Source of the DNA: Thalassotalea insulae
Lineage (GTDB): Bacteria; Pseudomonadota; Gammaproteobacteria; Enterobacterales; Alteromonadaceae
NCBI RefSeq assembly: GCF_030161395.1
Contig: NZ_BSST01000001.1
Coordinates: 3,410,001-3,474,000 of the forward strand
DNA length: 64,000 nt
Reading direction: 5' to 3'
The notes under the pieces are model-generated. The model was not told the origin of the DNA. It saw only the letters and a program-made list of their open reading frames with translations, and made no database searches. Of this stretch, positions 26,901 to 33,446 are shown one piece after another. Position 1 is the first letter of the stretch. Every line of letters begins with the position of its first letter. The translations under genes were made by a program, and so were the position numbers.

Positions 26901-28518
26901 AGAAGAAGCGAGTGACGGCAATATTGCACTAAGCATGTGCCAACGTAAAATGCCGGATCTTATCCTGATGGATGCAATGATGGAGGAAATGAACGGTTTC
27001 GATGCCATGAAACTAATTTTGGCAATTGAGAGTGAATCTCAACCTTTGATCATTATTTTTACTGCCTCTGATGACGATAAAATGATTGAAAAAGCGTTTG
27101 AATGCGGCGCGACAGACTTTATACCAAAACCTGTTAATCTTCATGTTATGCGTCGCCGCGTTGTCCATTTGATTCGAACTGCACAGGCAGAGCAGCATAT
27201 TCATAAACTTGCCTATCAGGATCAATTAACCAACTTGCCGAATCGAACCTTGTTTATGGAAAAAGTGAACCAAGCGATGGAACAGGCAACGAAAGGAGAA
27301 CATTTACTCGCATTGATGTTCCTGGATCTCGATAAATTCAAGTTAATTAATGACACCCAGGGCCATGATGTTGGTGACATGTTATTAAAGGCAGTGGCCA
27401 AGCGACTTTGCCATTGCGTGCGTACCGGTGACTTAGTTGTACGGCTCGGCGGGGATGAGTTTACCATATTGCTGGATAATATTCCGTCGCCAACCGTGGC
27501 TGCAAGGGTTGCGCAAAAAGTCTGTAATGCCATGCGCGAGCCGTTTAATTTCATGAAGCAACCGATTTGTGTACCCGTTAGCATAGGGATTTCTCTGTTC
27601 CCGGCTGATGGCGAGAATATACGCAGCCTGATGAAACACGCAGATACCGCCATGTACAGAGCCAAGGCAGGTGGTGGTGATAATTTTCAGTTCTATGAAT
27701 ATGGCATGGAAGCAGAGCTGACCCGGCGTATGGAATTAGAGCGAGATTTACGTCTGGCTATGGAAAATAACGAGCTGATATTGCATTATCAGCCGCAGAT
27801 CTCACTAACCGATGGTCATGTTTGCGGTGTTGAAGCTCTGGTTCGCTGGGAGCATCCGGAACGTGGTTTATTACCACCGAGTGAGTTTATTCCATTGGCG
27901 GAAGAGTCCGGGGTTATTCTTAGCATGGGGTCATGGATCCTCAATCAAAGTTGTCAGCAATTTCGTCAATGGCAGGAACTAGGAATCGATATCAAATTCA
28001 TTGCCGTCAACATATCTATCTATCAATTACAACATGATGACTTGCTACAACAGGTTAATAATTGCTTGACCGTGCATCAATTAAAACCCGAATGTCTACA
28101 ACTTGAGCTGACAGAAAGCATATTGGCGGAAGAGTCAGAGCAAAACCTGAACACTATGAATCAACTGCGAAAAATAGGCGTATCGCTTGCCATTGATGAT
28201 TTTGGTACCGGATATTCATCACTGAGTTATTTAACCAAATTCCCATTTGATACTTTGAAAATTGACCGTACATTTGTCAAAAACTTGCCTAGTGATGCTG
28301 ACGGGGCTGCAATTGCTTCAGGTATTATCGCACTGGCTCATAAATTGAGGATGGAAGTCATCGCTGAAGGGGTTGAACAGGAAGAACAGCGCAACTTTTT
28401 AGCGCAAGAGAATTGTGATTTTATTCAAGGTTACCTGAACTGTCGGGCATTACCCGCCGAGGAATTTAAAACCTGGTATCAATCATATAATGTTAATTTG
28501 ACTGGCGCTAATAAATAG
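23950..28518 (+). CDS. Hybrid sensor kinase with REC-Hpt-REC-GGDEF-EAL modules
   Basis: ATG 23950 follows AGAGG (23940-23944) and opens a 1522-residue protein. In order it has a membrane segment (about 17-40), a periplasmic domain, a second membrane segment (about 198-215), HAMP, HisKA (H286 in VSHELRTPLNSILG), HATPase (DTGIGIE, GGSGLGLA), a degenerate receiver, a receiver with D729 (IFMDCHMPVMDGYE), Hpt with H878 (YSHLLKGSSATLGA), a third receiver with D1008 (ILMDAMMEEMNG), GGDEF 1167-1171 intact and EAL 1295-1297 intact (EALVRW, DDFGTGYSSLSYL, IAEGVE). It can plausibly run a whole phosphorelay and both make and degrade c-di-GMP. The input is probably the binding protein and TonB receptor encoded just upstream. 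Confidence 0.92.
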   Translation: MEITDKVSQFFLAKLSFRQQLALTFTVGILLLTVVSSIVTTRSSQQTVIKQFVQQGKKTSQNFAEHSKLALLYASEELAKEQVQAALGFPDIIGVTIYRKDGKALLSKGQAPKLQLSKQLMDLPSTEPVYFEDEHSWEFYAPVYSSNDSESEASPFASESPSSELIGFVALIQSKQSLNRISREITLTNMMTSGSLAIILLLGLIVITNSVTRPLKRLASNMRQAEQGSNKVRASLQGPKDIKHMEQAFNTMMDTLDRRQQELERARDSALASAAMKGQFVATVSHELRTPLNSILGMMEMVDDEDLSPKKHYYLNIARESGEHLLRLINDILDFSKLESSKMRLSFESFNLHSLLSDIGELMQLQLNSKHLLFGVRIDPAIPEHLIGDAGRIRQVIINLLGNAAKFTPVGCILVDISLQTMADDKIRLKVAVYDTGIGIEKSAQRLIFQAFSQADSSTTRLYGGSGLGLAISSHLVSIMGGEIGVESQLGQGSCFWFTVNLELTENINPPTANVTLEQLQTPLLVLEGSNSNLNESQALLEQGYSVHSAVNISKATHLLHQASDNGRPYRLILIFDSAMLADVKGFFRQVNEEKRFADPVVLVISAKWKQDDPCIIHHLYYLPSWLKPQQLGAVINHLMLAQLNKRKLPASSAEVKEMVALGEHEQTADLDNVSATVSSIMVVEDNRANQLVVTAMLEKLGHKPIIANHGKEALELLAKHQVALIFMDCHMPVMDGYETTSRIRAQQGVGQHIPIIAMTADAGSDDKKRCFNIGMDDFLLKPLFIKPLEQKLAHWLPSGKAKQRLEEPPVFVKEALPHIDSPQPLIDFNVLAQLKEETGVSFAKLVQAFLEDTPVTLKQLQEAIEQQDMGKIKAYSHLLKGSSATLGASQLSAIAHNIEHQLEDMDQEYMLSEYDELKLIYSRVKDKLIQELKSINFEQLVTDALSNSKISFTQEQPYILIVDDDRSTRLTLRASLEHDNYYLEEASDGNIALSMCQRKMPDLILMDAMMEEMNGFDAMKLILAIESESQPLIIIFTASDDDKMIEKAFECGATDFIPKPVNLHVMRRRVVHLIRTAQAEQHIHKLAYQDQLTNLPNRTLFMEKVNQAMEQATKGEHLLALMFLDLDKFKLINDTQGHDVGDMLLKAVAKRLCHCVRTGDLVVRLGGDEFTILLDNIPSPTVAARVAQKVCNAMREPFNFMKQPICVPVSIGISLFPADGENIRSLMKHADTAMYRAKAGGGDNFQFYEYGMEAELTRRMELERDLRLAMENNELILHYQPQISLTDGHVCGVEALVRWEHPERGLLPPSEFIPLAEESGVILSMGSWILNQSCQQFRQWQELGIDIKFIAVNISIYQLQHDDLLQQVNNCLTVHQLKPECLQLELTESILAEESEQNLNTMNQLRKIGVSLAIDDFGTGYSSLSYLTKFPFDTLKIDRTFVKNLPSDADGAAIASGIIALAHKLRMEVIAEGVEQEEQRNFLAQENCDFIQGYLNCRALPAEEFKTWYQSYNVNLTGANK

Positions 28519-28684
28519 AGGTTGAAAAGCTATACCAAGAAAGGCTGATAAGTGTCTAGATTATTGGTGACGATGCAGTCGTATAAAAAATCATCTAGTA
28601 AATATGAGCATAACACAAATGTATACATTACTATTATTGGGACTTCAATGGATAGTTAAAATATTTGGTTAAAGTTGTTTTGTC
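28519..28684. other. Spacer after the hybrid sensor gene
   Basis: This AT-rich stretch has no ORF and no recognised site; it precedes the decayed fdx-tail copy. Confidence 0.4.
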
Positions 28685-28788
28685 CTAAAGTAAACATATC
28701 GTCAATACATTCGCTTTAAATCACCTTGTATTTCAATGAGTTAATTTTTTAAAAAGGGCGGTGGTGGCAATGTGATTACCCTTTTTTG
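28685..28788 (+). repeat. Decayed copy of the fdx 3' end with terminator (copy 3)
   Basis: Aligned without gaps to copy 2 (20081-20184), about two thirds of 104 positions agree by eye. The best-kept parts are CTAAAGTAAACATAT at the left, AAATCAC at the old fdx end, TATTTCAA and the terminator arm ATTACCCTTTTTT. The fdx stop codon is lost and the hairpin's left arm is damaged (GGGCGGTGGTG). It appears to be an older copy of the same tail. Confidence 0.55.
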
Positions 28789-28822
28789 ATCGGGCATTAT
28801 GTCCCATTTTTGATTACAGCGA

Positions 28823-28844
28823 GCCGTTTATAATAATAAACGGC
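28823..28844. terminator. Perfect 9-bp hairpin downstream of the MbnP-like gene
   Basis: GCCGTTTAT (28823-28831) pairs with ATAAACGGC (28836-28844) around AATA. On the minus strand it follows the 28964-32161 operon by about 120 bases and probably helps end it, though no long T-run follows. Confidence 0.4.
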
Positions 28845-28963
28845 GATATTACAAGTTAGGAAGCTCCCTTCCAGCAAAATATGAGATAGAACTTAGAAAA
28901 GTGCTTGAAGAATTTTCTAAGTTTATTGGATTGTTAAATCACATCTTATAGGTGAGTAATTTC

Positions 28964-29695
28964 TTATTCCAAACTGATGAGAGATTCAAACCCTTTTGCT
29001 ATTAGCGCGACATCGTCTTTGTCAAATTTTACGGTTGATATCTCGGCCATATCAATAGGGCTTTCTTTGCCAAATAAATGACTTAGCTCTAAGTTAAAGT
29101 TGAGTAGTGTATTGTCGTTGTCACTTGTCGCATTGATTGGAAAAGTTAGGCGAGTGTAGCTTTCATCGAAACCGATATGATATACTAAGGGAATTTGTTG
29201 TTGGTGCTGTGATAAAACACCCTCGAGTAACAGGAATTTATAGCCAACATCCCAGCTCCACGCCATACGGCTATTAGGGTCAAGATCGCCTGCAATAGTG
29301 ATGCTGCTATTTGCTTGTGGGTCTACGCCTATTGCTAGTTCAATTTGTTGATACTCTGTGGCGTCTATATTAGGCAGTACTATCTGATGAAAGTTATTGT
29401 CATTATCAAACCTCACCAAGTGGTAGCTTTCAGGTTCAATAAAGGTATTTGTGTCGCCTACTAACCTTATGTTACTGATAAATAACTGTAATTCTCTAAT
29501 AATGAAAGTGCCTTCACCTCCAGGGTTAGGGTAGCTTTGATGGTGTAAAACCAGTGGCACACCGTCAATATAAGCGCTGAATCGTAAGGTAACTTGCTTA
29601 GTGGCTGTTTGGTCGCGAACTAAGAGTATCGTCAAAGCAATTATTGCTATCGTTAAAAACAAAGCTATTTTGTTATTCATGTTCGTTATCTTCAT
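28964..29695 (-). CDS. MbnP-like copper-binding protein
   Basis: The 243-residue protein has an N-terminal membrane/signal segment (about 9-26) and an extracytoplasmic beta-rich domain. The family signatures are RELQLFISNIRLVGD, the YHLVRF segment, and MAWSWDVGYKFLLLEG with W146 and W148, then VYHIGFDESY. This is the MbnP-like domain, usually found beside a MauG-like di-heme protein. In the characterised methanotroph pair, the MbnH partner oxidises a Trp of MbnP to kynurenine, which then helps bind copper. Our protein has no cysteine, unlike the four-Cys variants. The start overlaps the peroxidase gene by 23 bases, so the two are translated together. The equivalent oxidised Trp is inferred, not shown. 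Confidence 0.75.
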   Translation of the reverse strand: MKITNMNNKIALFLTIAIIALTILLVRDQTATKQVTLRFSAYIDGVPLVLHHQSYPNPGGEGTFIIRELQLFISNIRLVGDTNTFIEPESYHLVRFDNDNNFHQIVLPNIDATEYQQIELAIGVDPQANSSITIAGDLDPNSRMAWSWDVGYKFLLLEGVLSQHQQQIPLVYHIGFDESYTRLTFPINATSDNDNTLLNFNLELSHLFGKESPIDMAEISTVKFDKDDVALIAKGFESLISLE

Positions 29696-30809
29696 TAAAT
29701 GGGTTAGAAAATTGTTTATTGGTTAAGAAGCTTTCATCCGTTAGGGTGTGTAGAAATGCGATGATGGCTTTTTCTTCATCTGGTGTTAAGTTTAAACTAA
29801 TGTGATCTTGCTGCGCTTTGGGGCTGTTATCGGCTTCAGCAATTAATGGGCTTAATGTTTTGCTTCGTTTAATGCCGCCGTTATAGTGCTGTAAAACTTC
29901 CGCTAATGTCTCGAATCGACCATCATGCATGTAAGGGCCCGTTACCGCAATATTGCGTAATGTTGGGGTTTTAAATAGCCCACGATGTTCTTCTTTACCT
30001 GTAACTGAAAATAAGCCAGCAGGTAAGTCGTCGTCACTGTTTAAACCATTATTACTAAAGCCATCATAAAACGTACTGAAGCCGCTAGTGAGAAATTGAC
30101 TATGACAATCTATGCAGTTACCGCCACGCAAACTTGCCTTGGTATCAGGGTGTGCGGTAAAAAGTTTTCTACCAAGCTCTTCTAGCGGGGTTAACAGTAC
30201 TTCACCACGTAAATATTGGTCATATTTGGAATTTGATGAAATTAATGTACGTTGAAAATTGGCTAAAGCGTTTGCTATTGCAATGCTGTTAATGCTGCCA
30301 TAGGCCTGTTTAAAAAGGACTTGGTAGGTTTCATCTTGTTCTAGCTCATCTATTAATTCATTTAGATCTTGGCCCATTTCATCCATATGTTGAATAGGTT
30401 GTAATGCTTGATCTTCTAACGAGGGAGAGCGCCCATTCCAAAAAAAATGCTGAGGACCCCACAACAAGTTACTTAAACTCATGGCGTTAAATTTAAGAGG
30501 TTTACCTGAAACACCGACTGAACGCGATAAGCCATCAGTAAAGGCGAGATGTTGTTTATGGCAAGTAGCACACGAGACTTTATTGTTACTAGACAATCGA
30601 GGGTCGTAAAACAGTCGTCTACCTAACTTTATTGACTCTAGGGTTAATGGGTTGTCTTGTGGTATTTGAAAGCGACCGAAAACAAAGGGGAAGGTGATAT
30701 CAGCCAGCTGAGTAGGCGCTGGCTGATTATGTTTATAATAAGCAAATATTGCTGACAGTAAAGCAGCGAGTAATACCGCCGCAATAATTATTTTTTTATT
30801 GCTCACCAT
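29673..30809 (-). CDS. MauG/MbnH-like di-heme cytochrome c peroxidase-family protein
   Basis: The 378-residue protein is anchored or exported by an N-terminal hydrophobic helix (6-24). Two c-type haem motifs are present, CATCH at 80-84 and CIDCH at 232-236, with conserved HFFWNGRSPSLEDQALQPI and TLRNIAVTGPYMHDG. By eye alignment with bacterial CcpA, the distal Met ligand position is Y309 (VLQHYNGG), the Tyr ligation typical of MauG and MbnH rather than peroxidases. It probably uses a high-valent di-iron-haem state to oxidise a protein side chain, most likely in the MbnP-like protein encoded next to it. It lies 5 bases after the lipoprotein gene. Confidence 0.85.
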   Translation of the reverse strand: MVSNKKIIIAAVLLAALLSAIFAYYKHNQPAPTQLADITFPFVFGRFQIPQDNPLTLESIKLGRRLFYDPRLSSNNKVSCATCHKQHLAFTDGLSRSVGVSGKPLKFNAMSLSNLLWGPQHFFWNGRSPSLEDQALQPIQHMDEMGQDLNELIDELEQDETYQVLFKQAYGSINSIAIANALANFQRTLISSNSKYDQYLRGEVLLTPLEELGRKLFTAHPDTKASLRGGNCIDCHSQFLTSGFSTFYDGFSNNGLNSDDDLPAGLFSVTGKEEHRGLFKTPTLRNIAVTGPYMHDGRFETLAEVLQHYNGGIKRSKTLSPLIAEADNSPKAQQDHISLNLTPDEEKAIIAFLHTLTDESFLTNKQFSNPFNEDNEHE

Positions 30810-30814
30810 GGCGG

Positions 30815-32161
30815 CTAATGATGGTGAACAAACCCTGAACCAAAGAGCGCTTCAATATTATCTATACCTTTTTGATAACGCTCTTTAAAGTTAACCGCTC
30901 CCAAACGCTCTCCTGTTGCTAAATCGTGGACGGTAATCGAATGAGCGTTCACTTTGGCGATAAAGTCGATATCGGTTGGGTCATTATCTGCTGCATTGCC
31001 CAAATTTAATAAGTTGTTTTGCAGCGCTATAACTTTTCTTCCTGACGCCGTTTTATAGAAAATCATATGGTGGGTGCCAAGCTCTCCTTTGATATCTTCG
31101 CCAGAAGACACTAAGTTTGGTAATTGCTTTAAATCGTAGCGTTTGACAACACCAGGAATGGCATGGCTGATAAAGAGTTCTTCTTCATTACCGTAAAATT
31201 CAAGCGGAACTCCCGTGTTTTCTTTACTGCCATCATACAATTTTTCAGGCGTACCAAATGCTTTGCTTTGTTTGTCATAAGGGATTTTCCACGTTTCAAA
31301 ACCAAACATAGTATTAACGAGTACAGCTGGTTCAACGTCTTGAACGATGCTTGGGCGAATAAACAGCACTTCGACCGGAGACGACGGAAAGCCAACGGGT
31401 TTCGCGTCTTCAATTACGATATTTTCGATCGGCTCGAATCTATTTAAGTCAATGACTGTTATGGCATTACCTATTCCTGTGGCAAGATCTGGGTGAACCG
31501 TAGAGGTGACAACCATACGATCACCATAGGCTGAAATACCATGGGGATACATGATGTAAGGTTTGCCTTCTCCTACTTGGCTCTTGGGCGCTTCAATTAT
31601 TTTGATGACTTTATTTGTTTGTGGGTCAAAAACACCTACCGACCCTGCATCTGCCTGTTTAACGTCAGTGCCTCCCATAAAGGTCACAAACATATAAAGT
31701 TTGTCATTGACGCTGTGCCACATGATGTCTTCACCCACTGATTGACCACCTGTATCTAAACAGTCTACCCCTGTAATTATAGGGGTAGCGTTGACATCTC
31801 TTACTAAGGCAATTTCAGCTAAACTACATTGCGTACCTAATCCTGTGGCATATAGTCGGCCATTTGGGCTGTAATATAAGTGATGTAGCGGAGCGTCAAA
31901 TTTGGGTAATGCATATTCGTAAATAATATGACCAAATTTAGGGGATTCGGGGTCTAGTTCAATGATAGCAATGCTATCTTTGGTGTCTAATGTGGGCAAA
32001 CCACTTAATAAGATAATGGCTTGGCTTTCTTCGGTATTAAGATCGCTATCACGAGCACTTTGTGATGTTTCTTTTTTTACTTCTGAACATCCCATTGCGA
32101 TAACAGTCAGAAATACAATGGCAAAATTAATAGATTTAAGGTGACGCATTTTAAGTTCCAT
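30815..32161 (-). CDS. SBP56/methanethiol-oxidase-like beta-propeller lipoprotein
   Basis: The 448-residue protein has a lipoprotein signal with the lipid-accepting C25 (VIAMGCSE). The first blade, IAIIELDPESPKFGHIIYEY followed by APLHHLYYSPNGRLYATG, resembles selenium-binding protein 56/methanethiol oxidase (LATVDVDPKSP...ELHH), including the paired histidines implicated in copper binding there. Later pieces (YPHGISAYGDRMVVTS, GTHHMIFYKTASGRKVIAL) are compatible with the same propeller. The C-terminus ends in three histidines. In known bacteria mtoX stands beside mauG and a copper chaperone gene; here the neighbours are MauG-like and MbnP-like. A generic YncE-like propeller is the alternative. 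Confidence 0.55.
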   Translation of the reverse strand: MELKMRHLKSINFAIVFLTVIAMGCSEVKKETSQSARDSDLNTEESQAIILLSGLPTLDTKDSIAIIELDPESPKFGHIIYEYALPKFDAPLHHLYYSPNGRLYATGLGTQCSLAEIALVRDVNATPIITGVDCLDTGGQSVGEDIMWHSVNDKLYMFVTFMGGTDVKQADAGSVGVFDPQTNKVIKIIEAPKSQVGEGKPYIMYPHGISAYGDRMVVTSTVHPDLATGIGNAITVIDLNRFEPIENIVIEDAKPVGFPSSPVEVLFIRPSIVQDVEPAVLVNTMFGFETWKIPYDKQSKAFGTPEKLYDGSKENTGVPLEFYGNEEELFISHAIPGVVKRYDLKQLPNLVSSGEDIKGELGTHHMIFYKTASGRKVIALQNNLLNLGNAADNDPTDIDFIAKVNAHSITVHDLATGERLGAVNFKERYQKGIDNIEALFGSGFVHHH

Positions 32162-32425
32162 CCATTGTCTATGTTTTGTTCAATAAATGTAGTAAACAAA
32201 TATCTATTAATAAAGAAAGTGCGTTTTTTATAGTGGATTGATACGATTTTACGACTTGTTGCCCTTTCACATTGTAACCTTACTCAGGGGAACACTTTAT
32301 TTGCACAGTCATAGAAGATTATAATCGCCGCAAAAAAAAGACACTTTAACGTTTCTCCATGGGAAGCCGGATAATATTTCCATATATTGTTTGAGGTGAT
32401 TTCAGGGCAGGATAAGGGGAAAATA

Positions 32426-32899
32426 ATGAGAAAAACAGGTGTTATTATTTGTTTAGCATTGTTAACAGCTATGGCAAGTGCTAAACAGCAACAAGCAGCA
32501 ATTAAGGTGCAGCAAAAAGCGTTTGCTGCCATCACAGTAGTTGATATAGCAAAGGCTGCACAATGGTATCAATCCCTTTTTGATTTAGCTTTAATAACTG
32601 ATTTTCAATCACCGGATGCGGTCGTTAAAGGAAAAATTTTATCCAACAACAAGCTGACGATTGAATTGCAACAACACAAAGACTCAGTACCTTCTTCTGC
32701 TCCCGCTGATAAACCTTATAAAGCAATAGGCTTATTTAAATTTGGGATTGTTATTAGTGATCTTGATAAAACAATAGCTGAACTTAAAAAAAGGCATGTT
32801 ATTATTAGAGTAGCTCCTTTTACCGAACCAAATTCTGGCGTTCTAAATGCGATAATTACTGATCCAGATGGCAATATGATCCAGCTGATAGAGGGCTAG
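32426..32899 (+). CDS. Exported VOC (glyoxalase/bleomycin resistance) family protein
   Basis: ATG 32426 follows AAGGGGA and gives 157 residues with a signal peptide (MRKTGVIICLALLTAMASA); an in-frame start at 32387 would bury it. The mature part has a vicinal-oxygen-chelate fold pattern (AAITVVDIAKAAQWYQSLF, GLFKFGIVISDLDKTIAELK, AIITDPDGNMIQLIEG), with E/H metal positions partly kept. Periplasmic VOC proteins are uncommon and the substrate is unknown. It is divergent from the propeller lipoprotein and shares a 264-base promoter region with it. Confidence 0.7.
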   Translation: MRKTGVIICLALLTAMASAKQQQAAIKVQQKAFAAITVVDIAKAAQWYQSLFDLALITDFQSPDAVVKGKILSNNKLTIELQQHKDSVPSSAPADKPYKAIGLFKFGIVISDLDKTIAELKKRHVIIRVAPFTEPNSGVLNAIITDPDGNMIQLIEG

Positions 32900-33001
32900 T
32901 GATGTGTTTTATATATGGTGTTTGAATTATCCTTATTGCAACAGCATGATCTGCAATAATCAAACAGGACACTTTAATAATGGAATAATCCAATTATTGA
33001 G

Positions 33002-33196
33002 GTGCTAAATGACAAAACGAAAAATAAGAAGTATACAGCTGAATTTAAACAAGAAGCCGTAGCATTATTAACTGAACAAGGTTATAGCGTTTCTAAGGCA
33101 GCAGCGTCTTTAGGTATTACAGATAAATTACTTTATAACTTGAAAACTAAGTTTGAAGCTGAGCAATCAGGAGTCAGTTTAAATGCTGATGGCTAA
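33002..33196 (+). pseudogene. IS3-family orfA remnant (frameshifted and truncated)
   Basis: KKYTAEFKQEAVALLTEQGY and SVSKAAASLGITDKLLYN are the N-terminal HTH of an IS3-type transposase OrfA. The natural start MTKRK lies at ATG 33009 in a different frame, so an indel separates it from the body. The protein stops at SLNADG, where intact OrfA continues into its leucine zipper. No orfB is present. It is a relic, not a working element. Confidence 0.75.
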
Positions 33197-33282
33197 TTAA
33201 CGTTACTTAACAAATGAAAGTCTTTGTATTCTATTGGTGTCATGCCAAAGTGGCGTTTATTATAACAATCAGGCAATATCTC
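33193..33282 (-). pseudogene. C-terminal fragment of an AraC-family regulator
   Basis: On the minus strand a 29-residue open stretch between stops reads NKRHFGMTPIEYKDFHLL, which is the end of the second AraC HTH (pattern FGxTPxxYR). Nothing upstream continues the gene. It abuts the orfA remnant, so an IS-linked deletion probably removed the rest. Confidence 0.5.
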
Positions 33283-33446
33283 TCAGATAATTATTAAATA
33301 AAAATCAACAGCCTCAAGCAAGCAGTGTCAAATCGATAAAATTTTTGTTACTAAAAATTCATCTCGCTAGGCTAGGGAATAAGCTACCTTTTTGCTACCA
33401 TCGAGCACTATTAACAATTTATCAAAAAAAAATAATAAGGGATTAA

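Noticed and set aside
17030..28788. Integrative element with its own integrase at the fdx end
   Set aside because: I looked for integrase or recombinase motifs in the tract and found none, so only the repeat pattern is claimed.
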